Assembly (NCBI GenBank): GCA_902632595.1
Contig: CACPDC010000002.1
Coordinates: 1 to 64,000 of the forward strand
Direction: 5' to 3'
Length of the DNA: 64,000 nucleotides
Source: an uncultured SAR116 cluster alpha proteobacterium
GTDB taxonomy: Bacteria > Pseudomonadota > Alphaproteobacteria > Puniceispirillales > Puniceispirillaceae
The translations under genes and the position numbers were made by a program. This document shows, one piece after another, positions 33,621 through 44,246 of the stretch (position 1 is its first letter; each line of letters opens with the position of its first letter). The notes beneath the pieces are model-generated. The model was not told the DNA's origin. It worked only from the letters and a program-made list of their open reading frames with translations, and searched no databases.

Positions 33621-34817
33621 ATGAAAATATTATGTATACTCTACGATGACCCGAAAAATGGAATGCCAAAAAATTACCCTTTGAGCGAACTTCCAAAAAT
33701 TGAAAAATATCCAGATGGCATGAGTTTACCATCTCCCAAGAATAGAGATTTTAAACCTGGAGAACTACTTGGTTGCGTTTCCGGTGAGTTGGGTTTGCGA
33801 AAATTTCTCGAGGATTCTGGTCACTCTTTAGTCGTTACATCTGATAAAGATGGAGCTGATTGCAAAGCAGACAGAGAGTTAATTGATGCTGATATTGTTA
33901 TTTCGCAACCGTTCTTTCCTTACTACCTCACACGGGAGCGCATTAAATCCGCATCTAAATTAAAAATGGCCATAACAGCAGGAATTGGCTCAGACCATGT
34001 TGACCTTGAAGCAGCTATGGAGCACGAGATAGATGTTGTAGAGGTAACGTACTGTAATTCAAGGTCGGTAGCTGAACACATCGTAATGATGATATTAAGC
34101 CTGGTTAGGGACTATCATCATCAACATAGCATTGTTAATTCCGGTGGCTGGAACATTGCTGATGCAGTGTCAAGATCGTACGATGTTGAAGGCATGCACG
34201 TTGGTACAGTTGCAGCTGGTAGAATTGGCCTAGACGCGCTAAGAAAAATGAAACCATTTGATGTACATCTTCACTACTTCGATAGGCACAGGTTATCGCC
34301 AGAAATTGAGGAAGAGCTGAATCTTACATTTCATGATACTGTAGAATCAATGGTAAAAGTTTGTGACGTTATAACAATTAACTGTCCTCTTCATCCAGAG
34401 ACTGAAAATCTTTTTGATCACAAAATGATTGAAAAAATGAAAACTGGTGCTTACATAGTTAATACTGCAAGGGGAAAAATTTGTAATAAAGATGCTATAG
34501 CAGACGCTCTAAAATCCGGTAAACTGGCTGGTTATGCTGGAGACGTTTGGTTCCCGCAGCCAGCACCTAACGACCACATCTGGCGCAGCATGCCGCACCA
34601 TGGAATGACTCCTCATACCTCTGGAACTAGCTTATCTGCTCAAGCAAGATATGCTGCTGGCGTAAGAGAAATTCTTGAATGTTTTTTTGAAAATCAGCCT
34701 ATAAGAGATGAATATCTAATAGTGAAAGATGGTGTACTCGCCGGAATGGGTGCGCATTCCTACACCAAAGGAAGTGCAACATCCGGTTCAGAAGAGGCCG
34801 CCCGATATAAAAAATAA
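33621..34817 (+). CDS. fdh: NAD-dependent formate dehydrogenase (D-2-hydroxyacid dehydrogenase family)
   Basis: KILCILYDDPKNGMPKNY; GIGSDHVDLEAA; TYCNSRSVAEHIVMMILSLVRDY; AGDVWFPQPAPNDHIWRSMP; C-terminal GAHSYTKGSATSGSEEAARYKK as in methylotroph FDHs. Confidence 0.95.
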   Translation: MKILCILYDDPKNGMPKNYPLSELPKIEKYPDGMSLPSPKNRDFKPGELLGCVSGELGLRKFLEDSGHSLVVTSDKDGADCKADRELIDADIVISQPFFPYYLTRERIKSASKLKMAITAGIGSDHVDLEAAMEHEIDVVEVTYCNSRSVAEHIVMMILSLVRDYHHQHSIVNSGGWNIADAVSRSYDVEGMHVGTVAAGRIGLDALRKMKPFDVHLHYFDRHRLSPEIEEELNLTFHDTVESMVKVCDVITINCPLHPETENLFDHKMIEKMKTGAYIVNTARGKICNKDAIADALKSGKLAGYAGDVWFPQPAPNDHIWRSMPHHGMTPHTSGTSLSAQARYAAGVREILECFFENQPIRDEYLIVKDGVLAGMGAHSYTKGSATSGSEEAARYKK

Positions 34818-35214
34818 AATTGCTAGAACAATCTCTCGTATTACAAAAGTACCAGACCAAATTTTTGATTTAAAGGAACCGCGGTTCAGAGTAGCAATCG
34901 AATTTTTTGCCGTGTTATGAACGATATTTAGTAAAAATTGTTGGCATGTCAAAAGTGCAAATTTTTCTAAATAATTTTCTATATTTTTTTAACTCCGATA
35001 TGGAAATATATAAGTTGATAATAAATTTATAAGAGAAAGAATGCTTCATCCAGCAAACTGCATGAGATATCAAAGCAGAGCCGCGTTTAATTTTGCCATA
35101 TAAAGACGCATCATTTTGTCACATGGTAAAATACTAGCATATGACGACCTAAATCTGTTATATATTTGAAATGTTGATGTTATACCAAAGACAAAGTTTA
35201 GTTATAACCAATAA

Positions 35215-36471
35215 TTGGAGCAGCAGTTGGGTTATCAATCCTTATTTGAAAAACAAGTAAATCAGCTCAAAGAAGAAAATAGATATCGTCTATTTGCAGC
35301 CCTAGAACGAAAAGTGGGTGAGCATCCGCATGCTATTTGGCATAGTGATAATGGTCCCAAAGACGTTATTAATTGGTGTTCTAATGACTATTTGGGTATG
35401 GGTCAAAGGAAAGAGTCCATTCAAGCTATGACAAATTCAGCGGTCAGTCACGGGACTGGTTCCGGGGGAACAAGGAATATTTCTGGCACTAGTCACGCGA
35501 TAGTTTCTCTTGAATGCGAACTTGCCGCGCTTCATAGGAAGGAACGGGCGCTAGTTTTTACATCTGGATATGTGGCAAATGAGGCAAGTATTAGTGCTAT
35601 TTCTGCGCTTTTAGACGAACCTGTTATATTTTCTGATTCCATGAATCATGCATCTATAATATCGGGAATTAGATTTGGTCGCTCCGAAAAAATTGTTTTT
35701 CGGCACAACGATGTAGAACATTTGGAGTCCCTGCTCAAAGCCCAACCGTATAAAAGACATAAATTAATTATTTTTGAATCGGTGTATTCTATGGATGGCG
35801 ATATTTCACCGATAGAAAAAATTATTGAATTAGCTAAAAAGTATAACGCCATGACTTACCTTGACGAGGTTCATGCTGTTGGCATGTACGGCAAAGAGGG
35901 CGGTGGTGTTGCTCAACAAGAGGGATTAGAATCCGAAATTGATATCTTGCAAGGAACTTTAGGAAAAGCTTTTGGTACAATGGGAGGTTATATTGCCGCA
36001 AGCGACGCAATATGTGACGCAGTTCGTGGGTATGGGTCTGGTTTTATATTTACCACAGCAATGCCTCCTCCTCTTGCAGCTGCAGCCTTATCCTCAGTTA
36101 AACATTTGCGTCAAAGCCAATTCGAACGTGAATCACAACAACGTCAGGCAAAATTCTTAAAACAAAGATTGCGTGAATATGGAATGCCTTTTTTAACTGG
36201 CAATACCCATATTGTTCCAGTAATGGTTGGTGATGCAGCTAAATGCTCACAAATAAGCCAAATTTTGTTAGAAAATTATGGGTTTTATATACAGCCAATA
36301 AACTTTCCAACTGTGCCCAAAGGAACCGAGCGATTAAGAATTACCCCGGGTCCTTTACACAACAATGAGATGATAAACGATCTGGTAGTTGGTTTGGCAA
36401 AAACATTTGAAGAAGTTAATCCTCCCTCTATAAATTTATCAAATAATGGCGCCAGTGCTGCTTCTGCCTAG
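35215..36471 (+). CDS. hemA: 5-aminolevulinate synthase (TTG start)
   Basis: [71 protein letters not shown]. Confidence 0.96.
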   Translation: MEQQLGYQSLFEKQVNQLKEENRYRLFAALERKVGEHPHAIWHSDNGPKDVINWCSNDYLGMGQRKESIQAMTNSAVSHGTGSGGTRNISGTSHAIVSLECELAALHRKERALVFTSGYVANEASISAISALLDEPVIFSDSMNHASIISGIRFGRSEKIVFRHNDVEHLESLLKAQPYKRHKLIIFESVYSMDGDISPIEKIIELAKKYNAMTYLDEVHAVGMYGKEGGGVAQQEGLESEIDILQGTLGKAFGTMGGYIAASDAICDAVRGYGSGFIFTTAMPPPLAAAALSSVKHLRQSQFERESQQRQAKFLKQRLREYGMPFLTGNTHIVPVMVGDAAKCSQISQILLENYGFYIQPINFPTVPKGTERLRITPGPLHNNEMINDLVVGLAKTFEEVNPPSINLSNNGASAASA

Positions 36472-36780
36472 TTTTTTGTAAAATGGAATTCTTTTCGTAA
36501 ACTTTCAAAAGAAAAATCTTTTTTACAAAATGGAAATTGGGTATCTTTTGACGGCCTCGATTTATGTTTATTGATAAAATTGGTAATATAAAATGATGGA
36601 CGGTTATGAAATGGTATTATATAAACGTTGTTTCCAAGCTTTAAAAATTATAGCATAGCTTTGACTAATGTTTTTAACTTCAGGCACTTACATTCAATTC
36701 TAGTAGAGCCAAATACCAAGTTTAGCCTAAAAGTAAAATTCATAGAGACACAAAGCCTTTAGATTTTAAAAGCCACTTTT

Positions 36781-37899
36781 TCATACCTTATTCATAATTT
36801 GTTCCGGCATCTTTTTGTAATATTTTTGTTCTAACATGTATTCAATATTTTCCTTATCCTGAGCCGAGCCTTCTGCTTGAATAAAAGTATATTTTGCAAA
36901 ATCCCTGCACCAACCTTTATCTGTGTTAAGACAATCTACCGGATAGATATTACCACCCCATTCCTTAGCGTCATTGACTAATTCATGCCCCAGTTCGTCA
37001 GTAGTCTCAAGGCAATCTGCAACGAAACTTGGCGAATAAATAACAATTTGCTTTTTACCATTTGAAATCAATTCTTCTACGACATCGTCGGTATAGGGCG
37101 TCAACCATTCTTCAGAACCAAAGCGGCTTTGAAAACTCATTATACATCTGCTAGACCTTATGTGTTTCAACTTGCTAGTGATAAGACAAAAAGTTTCATA
37201 GCAATGTCTGTAGTAATCATCTCCTTTATAAACAACTCGTCTTTTTTGCATTCCATGAAACGTAATAATTAAATTATCTGCTTTAATACCTTTTCCCATT
37301 AAGGTTTTCAATTTAGCATCAATTTTCTTTACTGAATTATCAATAAAAGCATGCGTTCTGTGAAAATTTGTTATTACCTCAAAAGTTGGTATTTTAACTC
37401 TCTTTGATAATTCTTTAGCTAGAGCATCTATACCAGATGCTATAGTACTTTCGGAATATTGAGGGAACATAGGTATTACCAATAGTTTTGTTGCGCCTAT
37501 ACCCTTTTTTAGGTCCTCTTCCCAACTGTCATATACCTCGTTTACATATGGTGGAGAGAGGAGAAAAGCATGATTAACCTCTACGTTACTACCTAAGTCT
37601 ATTTTTTTTAATTCCTCTCTAACATAATTAGTGAACTTTTCAGTATTTGTAATCAAGGGAAATTGATTACCATCCCAAATACGTTGATATAGTTTTGCTG
37701 ATTTTCTAGGCCTAAAAGGTAGCACAAATAAATTTAATATTAACTTCCAAACCCACGGGTTTAAGTCTACTACCCTTGGGTCTCCTAAAAATTTTTTCAA
37801 ATATTTCCTCAAAGCTCGGGGAGTTGGCTCTGAGGGGGAACCTAACTGTACGAAAACAACTTTAGTTTTTCTTTTGGGCTGGCTATAATTTTTATACAT
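36781..37899 (-). CDS. hemH: Ferrochelatase
   Basis: VVFVQLGSPSEPTPRALRKYLKKFLGDPRVVD; FPQYSESTIASG; TFHGMQKRRVVYKGDDYYRHCYET; PSFVADCLETTDELG. Confidence 0.93.
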   Translation of the reverse strand: MYKNYSQPKRKTKVVFVQLGSPSEPTPRALRKYLKKFLGDPRVVDLNPWVWKLILNLFVLPFRPRKSAKLYQRIWDGNQFPLITNTEKFTNYVREELKKIDLGSNVEVNHAFLLSPPYVNEVYDSWEEDLKKGIGATKLLVIPMFPQYSESTIASGIDALAKELSKRVKIPTFEVITNFHRTHAFIDNSVKKIDAKLKTLMGKGIKADNLIITFHGMQKRRVVYKGDDYYRHCYETFCLITSKLKHIRSSRCIMSFQSRFGSEEWLTPYTDDVVEELISNGKKQIVIYSPSFVADCLETTDELGHELVNDAKEWGGNIYPVDCLNTDKGWCRDFAKYTFIQAEGSAQDKENIEYMLEQKYYKKMPEQIMNKV

Positions 37900-37941
37900 A
37901 AATTTTCCTTTTTAATTTTTGGAATATGGACAACGAGTGAA

Positions 37942-38475
37942 CTAATACAATATATCTCTAGAAATAATATTTCCAAATTTTTCAACTTCAACCCAATCGG
38001 TAAATTCAAAACATCGAGATGTGTCTGTGGGCCCAGATGTTATAGACATAATCGTTCTAATAATTAGTTTGTTTATAAAATTGTATTTAGGATAATCAAC
38101 CCGACCAGCAAAAACATTAATTTTTGTAGGATTCCAATCTGTTTTTCGCAAAAATTTAATAGTATAAGGGTTAGTTTTTGGATTATTCTTTGCTTTTTTT
38201 CTAGCAACAAGGTTTACGGAAAAGAAATAATTATTTTTTGCTATTATTTTTGATTTATTTTTCTCTATAAATTTATAAATATCTTTATGGTGTTTTCCAT
38301 ATCTGACTCTTGCACCAATTACTATCTTGTCAAATTCTATAAGATTTTGCTTGTGCGCTTCTTGTACTGAAACGACCCTGACTTCATGTTTTTTTCCACA
38401 AATTTTTTCTAAAAAATCAATTATTCTTTTAGTTTGACCGTCAGTAGTTGAGTATATCATGATAATTTTAAGCAT
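37942..38475 (-). CDS. hemG: Protoporphyrinogen IX dehydrogenase, flavodoxin type (HemG)
   Basis: LKIIMIYSTTDGQTKRIIDFL; FDKIVIGARVRYGKHH; FFSVNLVARKKAKNNPKTNPYTIKFLRKTDWNP; YPKYNFINKLIIRTIMSITSGPTDTSR. Confidence 0.88.
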   Translation of the reverse strand: MLKIIMIYSTTDGQTKRIIDFLEKICGKKHEVRVVSVQEAHKQNLIEFDKIVIGARVRYGKHHKDIYKFIEKNKSKIIAKNNYFFSVNLVARKKAKNNPKTNPYTIKFLRKTDWNPTKINVFAGRVDYPKYNFINKLIIRTIMSITSGPTDTSRCFEFTDWVEVEKFGNIISRDILY

Positions 38476-39068
38476 AAACACATCATTTAATTCATTTAAT
38501 TTCACCAATCGCTATTGATAAATAATATCTTATTTTCAAACTTCTAGCTTTTCCAAATATTTTTGGTTGAAGAGGGCCACTTTTTCTCAACTAAATTGAT
38601 AAATTTTAATAGTTTGTAAAAAAGTCAAATTTCAAATTTGTGAAAAAAAATTTTTACTCTTTTATAATCTCTCACCCTTAACTCTCTGTCTAAAGGTTCT
38701 GAATTCGCTTCAAATTAGATTTTTGAATTAGTTCACACTTTTCAGATATCTTTCTTCAAATAATTTATCTGTTAATTTAAATTGATCCTAAATGTCTGAA
38801 ATAAAGGCAGTTACATTTTCTATAATAATTTAACAAATACAAAAAAGTGACAAAAATATTAAATTCAATGTTAACACTTAAATAGTAATCTTTTTCGCCG
38901 TGTGCTTGTTGTTTGTTAGCTAATAATACGTCTTTTGCCATTGTGATTAAGATCTAAAAAATAGTGAAAAAACTTTTTAGCCAAGTTTCTGGATCTAAAT
39001 AATAATTCATTTAACAATCTAAGAATAATAAGGTATTAGTTATTAACAAAAAAAAATTTTTACATTTA

Positions 39069-39142
39069 GCGGCTGTGGTGTAGTGGTAGCACAAGAGCCT
39101 TCCAAGCTCTTAGGGCCAGTTCGAACCTGGTCAGCCGCTCCA
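39069..39142 (+). tRNA. tRNA-Gly (TCC)
   Basis: GCGGCTGTGGTGTAGTGGTAGCACAAGAGCCTTCCAAGCTCTTAGGGCCAGTTCGAACCTGGTCAGCCGCTCCA. Confidence 0.95.
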
Positions 39143-39303
39143 TAAAATAAATCAAAAATTTAAATACGAAACTGGTCAATTTTTGCAAAAAATTTTTTAT
39201 TGAATGCTAGCATCAGACGTTTCAATTATTTGTTTAAAGAAATATTTTAGGGTATTCTTTTCACGTCAAAAGAATGAAACTTTAATTATAAAACTAAGTA
39301 AAT

Positions 39304-39373
39304 TATCAAACCATACGATGTTTTTATTTTGAAAATAAAACTGAGCATATTTAAATTTTAGCGTGGTTTGATA
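39304..39373. repeat. Nested inverted repeats upstream of MFS gene
   Basis: Outer TATCAAACCA (39304-39313)/TGGTTTGATA (39364-39373); inner TTTTATTTT-G-AAAATAAAA (39322-39340). Confidence 0.6.
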
Positions 39374-39507
39374 TATAAGTGATTAGAGATAAAACGTTTT
39401 AAAAAAACGTTCAAAACTTTCTATATAAATAATAACATAGTTCAGTTGATTAGTAGTAAATCTCACCCCATGTTGGAGTTGTAAACTGCATAGCAAGCTA
39501 AAATTAC

Positions 39508-40722
39508 ATGATTGATAGAGGTTTCGTAGCTTTTCTTATTGGCCGTGTTTCAATATGGGCGGCTAGTGTCATGCTTTCAGTGGCACTAGGTTGGCACATT
39601 TATATAGAAACGAGAGAACCATTTTTCCTCGCGCTAATCGGCTTGATGCAGATACTTCCTACATTCGCTTTTTTTATAATCACTGGTTTTATAATTGATA
39701 GGATACAAAGAAAATATATTTTGCTCATTTGCACTCTAGTAGAATTTGTTGCCTTCGCTGGAATTTTCTTAGCCATGCAGGGTGATAGCATATCTCTCCC
39801 ATTCATATTTTATATGCTCTTACTACACGGAAGTGCACGAGCATTTCAAATTCCGTCGGAACACGCCATTCTCCCAAATATAGTCAAACCAGACAAATTG
39901 GAGAAGGCCGTTGCTATTACATCTACCGTCAGCAATTTTGCCAAAACAATAGGCCCGTTAATCGCAGGCTTGTTTATTGCTTTAATAGACAAATATATAT
40001 ACGTAGTTTTACTATTTATTGTACTCATATCATTTTTGTCATACCTCTTTATCCCTTTACTTAAAATCAACACTCCAACCGAAAATGGTATCAAACCTCT
40101 TCTGAGTGGCATAAGATTTGTGGCAAAGAAAAAAGTTTTATTAGCCGTCATCCTTCTTGACCTTTTTATTGTACTTTTAAGTAGTGTTGAGGCATTGCTT
40201 CCAATTTATGCAGCAGATATTTTAAAAGTGGGACCAGACGGCCTTGGTTTGATGCGAGGCATGCCAGCAATTGGAGCTGTCATAGCAGGTATCGTTCTAT
40301 CTAATATTGGCCCGTTAAGATACTGCGGAATATTATTATTTGGAGCTTTTGCTTTATGTTCATTTTCTGTACTAGTTTTTGGATTTTCAGACATTTTTTG
40401 GCTTAGCCTGATAGCGTTATTTGTTTATGGCGCAACTGATATGTTAAGTGTAAATATCAGATTTACACTAGCTCAAACCATTACACCGGACGAAGTGCGA
40501 GGAAGAGTAAGTGCCGTATTCGCAACTTGCACAGCATCATCAAATCAACTTGGGGAATTCAGAGCAGGTTCAATAGCAACTGCTATTGGTCCTATTGGCA
40601 CAACAATTCTAGGAGGAGCATTAGGATTAATTATATGCATTATAGGTGTATTCAAATCGCCAAAGTTGTGGAGACTAGATAAAATTTCGGACCTTAGATA
40701 TAGTTCTGAACAAAATAAATGA
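39508..40722 (+). CDS. MFS transporter (EntS-like)
   Basis: About 12 hydrophobic segments; GFIIDRIQRKYILL; TPDEVRGRVSAVFA. Confidence 0.88.
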   Translation: MIDRGFVAFLIGRVSIWAASVMLSVALGWHIYIETREPFFLALIGLMQILPTFAFFIITGFIIDRIQRKYILLICTLVEFVAFAGIFLAMQGDSISLPFIFYMLLLHGSARAFQIPSEHAILPNIVKPDKLEKAVAITSTVSNFAKTIGPLIAGLFIALIDKYIYVVLLFIVLISFLSYLFIPLLKINTPTENGIKPLLSGIRFVAKKKVLLAVILLDLFIVLLSSVEALLPIYAADILKVGPDGLGLMRGMPAIGAVIAGIVLSNIGPLRYCGILLFGAFALCSFSVLVFGFSDIFWLSLIALFVYGATDMLSVNIRFTLAQTITPDEVRGRVSAVFATCTASSNQLGEFRAGSIATAIGPIGTTILGGALGLIICIIGVFKSPKLWRLDKISDLRYSSEQNK

Positions 40723-40857
40723 GAGTCCTATGCCTATTTATCTTAACTAATGACATAATTATAAACATAGCTATTTTCTGATTAACACTTAAAAAGTGGT
40801 GACATAATTCTTCAAGAAATACCAAGCAAAATTCAAAAAGCTTTCAAACCTATGTTA

Positions 40858-41967
40858 TCATGGAGCATTCCATTCTCTAACAAGCTCCTGGCACGTATCA
40901 TTAGTTTGTTTTTTTAAAAGAACAAATGCATCTTCTTCACATAATTGGCGTAACGCCCAGATTGCCATTGCTCGAACTGTGATTGCATCGTCGTTAAGGA
41001 ATTTGATTATGATTGGTATCAGAGAGCTGTCAGATGCGTTTCCAGCAGCTATCAGACAATTACGAATGAATTTCTTAAAGCCTGCTCTTCGAACTGGGGT
41101 ACCAGCAAATAGCGACCTAAATTGAGATTCTGATAGAGATAATAATTCTTTAAGCGGCAGCAACCCTGGTTTTTGTCCTAGTTGCATTTTAGTGTCGGAC
41201 GCAGTCTTTGCGAATTTATTCCAAGGACAAACTGCTAAGCAATCATCACAACCGAATATTCGATTGCCGATTAGCTTACGAAATTCCGCCCCAATTATTC
41301 CATCAAACTCGATAGTAAGATATGAAATACAACGACGTGCATCTAGTTTGTAAGGCATTGGGAAAGCGTTAGTTGGACAGATATCTATACATTTTTGACA
41401 TGTGCCACAACGATCTTCAGCCTCTTCATTTAGAGGTAATTTAGCGTCGGTTAAGATCACGCCCAAAAATAACCAGGACCCAAATTTGTTAGAGACTAGA
41501 TTAGTATGTTTTCCTTGCCAACCTAACCCTGACTTGACGGCTAGCGGTTTTTCCATTAGCGGTGCTGTATCAACGAATACTTTTACTTCACCTTGAAATT
41601 TGGAGACAAACTGGCTCGCTATTTGTTTCAATCTACCTTTCATTACAGAATGATAATCCCTTGATCTGGCATAAACAGATATGTTGCCAAACTCTTTTTG
41701 CGAGATATCATCTAACGGGTTATGTTCTGGGCCATAGTTTTTAGCAAAAACTATGGCAGTCTCTGCAGCTTGCCACATTTTTCGGGGAGAAACACGCCGT
41801 TCAACTGTATCGGACAACCACTTCATTTCACCGTGGTAACCATTTTGTATAAAATTACGGAGTTTTACGCTAGTATCGTCAGATAAATTTATATCTGAAA
41901 TCCGTACTTCGTCAAATTCATAATGTCTAGCTGTTTTCTGCAACCAAGGAAAAATATTAATTTGCAT
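40858..41967 (-). CDS. queG: Epoxyqueuosine reductase
   Basis: CGTCQKCIDICPTNAFPMPYKLDARRCISYLTIE; FGCDDCLAVCPWNKFA; C-terminal HEAT-like segment. Confidence 0.96.
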   Translation of the reverse strand: MQINIFPWLQKTARHYEFDEVRISDINLSDDTSVKLRNFIQNGYHGEMKWLSDTVERRVSPRKMWQAAETAIVFAKNYGPEHNPLDDISQKEFGNISVYARSRDYHSVMKGRLKQIASQFVSKFQGEVKVFVDTAPLMEKPLAVKSGLGWQGKHTNLVSNKFGSWLFLGVILTDAKLPLNEEAEDRCGTCQKCIDICPTNAFPMPYKLDARRCISYLTIEFDGIIGAEFRKLIGNRIFGCDDCLAVCPWNKFAKTASDTKMQLGQKPGLLPLKELLSLSESQFRSLFAGTPVRRAGFKKFIRNCLIAAGNASDSSLIPIIIKFLNDDAITVRAMAIWALRQLCEEDAFVLLKKQTNDTCQELVREWNAP

Positions 41968-42064
41968 TAGATATATCTTTATTAATTAAATTCAAAACTA
42001 GCATATTCAATATAAAAACTAAAATGAATTAAGAATAACTTTATCTTTCATTTATCGTATTTAC

Positions 42065-43195
42065 TTATAATTGAGGTATATCTCCCTCTGCCTGCAGTTG
42101 ATAGAAAGAAGATACAAATTTCTTTAGCTGCCCTTCTCTGATTGATTCTCGAATAGAATTCATTAATTCCTGGTAATAGGTCAAATTATGCCATGTTAAT
42201 AAAGTTAAACCTTGTATTTCATCTGCTTTAAATAGATGGTGTAAATATCCGCGGCTGTAATTTTTACATCCAGTGCAGGAACAAGCCTCATCCAGCGGTC
42301 TTATATCATCCGCATGACGGGCATTTCTTATATTGACGGTACCAAATCTCGTAAATGCTTGTCCTGTTCTTCCAGACCTAGTCGGTAGTACACAATCAAA
42401 CATATCAACACCCCTCATTACCGCGCCAACAATATCCGATGGTTTGCCAACGCCCATTAAATAACGGGGTTTTGAACTCACCATATGCGGCGTTGTAGCA
42501 GTCAATGTTTCAAACATTAATTCCTGGCCCTCACCAACAGCAAGTCCACCTATTGCATATCCTTCAAAGCCAATCTCGTGAAGTTTCTGAATACTTTCCA
42601 AACGAAGCTCCGGATATACTGAACCTTGCACAATTCCAAATTGCCCATAACCTTGCTTTTGAATAAAAGCTTTTCGTGACCTCTCCGCCCAGCGCATAGA
42701 TAGTTCCATGGATTCTGCTGCTTGTGACTTGGTCGCTGGATAAGGTGTGCATTCGTCAAACGCCATCGTAATTGTTGCATCAAGCTTGCGTTGAATTTCG
42801 GTAGAGATTTCTGGTGTTAATAAGTGATAGCTTCCATCTAAGTGACTTTTAAAAGTGACCCCATGCTCATCTAATGTTCTAAGAGGACCTAGTGACATAA
42901 CTTGAAAGCCACCAGAGTCAGTGAGCAATGGACCTTTCCAATTCATCATTTTTCTGACACCGCCTAATCGTTCCACTCTATCTGGTCCAGGCCTTAACAT
43001 TAAATGATAAGTATTTGACAAGATAATTTGTGCTCCCGTTTGAACAACAGCTTCAGGCATCATACCCTTAACAGATGCTGCAGTTCCAACGGGCATAAAT
43101 GCAGGCGTATCAATACGCCCGAAGCCTGTATACAGAGCTCCTAATCTTGCTCTTTCGTCTTGGGTAATCAACTCAAATTTAAAATTTGTCAGCAT
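42065..43195 (-). CDS. tgt: Queuine tRNA-ribosyltransferase
   Basis: [59 protein letters not shown]; Zn CSCTGC. Confidence 0.98.
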   Translation of the reverse strand: MLTNFKFELITQDERARLGALYTGFGRIDTPAFMPVGTAASVKGMMPEAVVQTGAQIILSNTYHLMLRPGPDRVERLGGVRKMMNWKGPLLTDSGGFQVMSLGPLRTLDEHGVTFKSHLDGSYHLLTPEISTEIQRKLDATITMAFDECTPYPATKSQAAESMELSMRWAERSRKAFIQKQGYGQFGIVQGSVYPELRLESIQKLHEIGFEGYAIGGLAVGEGQELMFETLTATTPHMVSSKPRYLMGVGKPSDIVGAVMRGVDMFDCVLPTRSGRTGQAFTRFGTVNIRNARHADDIRPLDEACSCTGCKNYSRGYLHHLFKADEIQGLTLLTWHNLTYYQELMNSIRESIREGQLKKFVSSFYQLQAEGDIPQL

Positions 43196-44244
43196 TTTTT
43201 ATCGAGCACATTCTTTTTTTCTAATAAACAACCATCACCATAGCTAAAAAACCTATATTTTTGTTCTATAGCATGCTGATAAGCATTTTTTATTTCTTCA
43301 AAGCCTGCAAATGCACTAACCAACATCAGCAATGTAGATTTCGGTAAATGAAAATTTGTCATCAATAAATCTGCAACATTGAAGGAATAGCCAGGTGTAA
43401 TAAATAGGTCTATATCCCCTTTAAAAGCTTGCATTTTTCCAAATTTTGACCAAACCGATTCAATTAAACGCAAACTTGTTGTGCCAATGCAAATAATTCT
43501 GCCATTTTTGTTCTTAGTCTCATTTATTCTATTAGCAGTTTCTAATGTTATCTCGCCCCATTCTGTATGTATTTTGTGTTCAGATATCGTTTCCGTTTTT
43601 ACAGGTAGAAATGTTCCAGCACCAACATGCAAGGTTATCATTTCAATATTAGCTCCACAGTCAACGACAGCTTTTCTTAATCGAGGAGTAAAATGCAAAC
43701 CCGCCGTGGGTGCTGCCACCGCACCAAGTTTATTGGCGAACAATGTTTGATAATTAAAAGAGTCTGTTTTATCACTATTTTGATTGCGTTTTATATATGG
43801 TGGTAACGGCATTTTACCCGTTTTTTCAATCATCCGTGTTAATTTTTTATTACTAAGATTGAATTTAAGCTTTATTTCGCCCGAATAACGTCTTTCTATC
43901 ACATATGCCTCAAATTCATCGCTAAATATAGCAATGGCGCCTAAAACGCATCTCTTCGCTGGCTTTGCAAACGCAAACCAGGTATCTTCAGATATTTGTT
44001 TGTGTAAAGTAAAACCAATGTTTTTACCGTTGATTTTACCGTATAATTGAGCAGGAATAACTTTTGTGTCATTTGCAATTAGCAAATCACCTGGGAGTAG
44101 CAGAGAAGGTAAATCACTCATTAAATACTCATTTAATCCGCTCATTGTTATATGTAAGAGCCGCGCATTGTCCCGAGGATTTAAAGGGCTTTGGGCAATT
44201 AAATCAGGTGGGAGAATAAAATCGAAATCATTTAATTTATACAT
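43189..44244 (-). CDS. queA: S-adenosylmethionine:tRNA ribosyltransferase-isomerase
   Basis: [51 protein letters not shown]-type motif ([15 protein letters not shown]); [17 protein letters not shown]. Confidence 0.97.
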   Translation of the reverse strand: MYKLNDFDFILPPDLIAQSPLNPRDNARLLHITMSGLNEYLMSDLPSLLLPGDLLIANDTKVIPAQLYGKINGKNIGFTLHKQISEDTWFAFAKPAKRCVLGAIAIFSDEFEAYVIERRYSGEIKLKFNLSNKKLTRMIEKTGKMPLPPYIKRNQNSDKTDSFNYQTLFANKLGAVAAPTAGLHFTPRLRKAVVDCGANIEMITLHVGAGTFLPVKTETISEHKIHTEWGEITLETANRINETKNKNGRIICIGTTSLRLIESVWSKFGKMQAFKGDIDLFITPGYSFNVADLLMTNFHLPKSTLLMLVSAFAGFEEIKNAYQHAIEQKYRFFSYGDGCLLEKKNVLDKKC

Positions 44245-44246
44245 TA

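Noticed and set aside
36472-36560. TTTTTTGTAAAATGGAA / TTTTTTACAAAATGGAAA repeat after hemA
   Set aside because: AT-rich partial direct/inverted repeat; could be a weak terminator but not distinguishable from base-composition noise.
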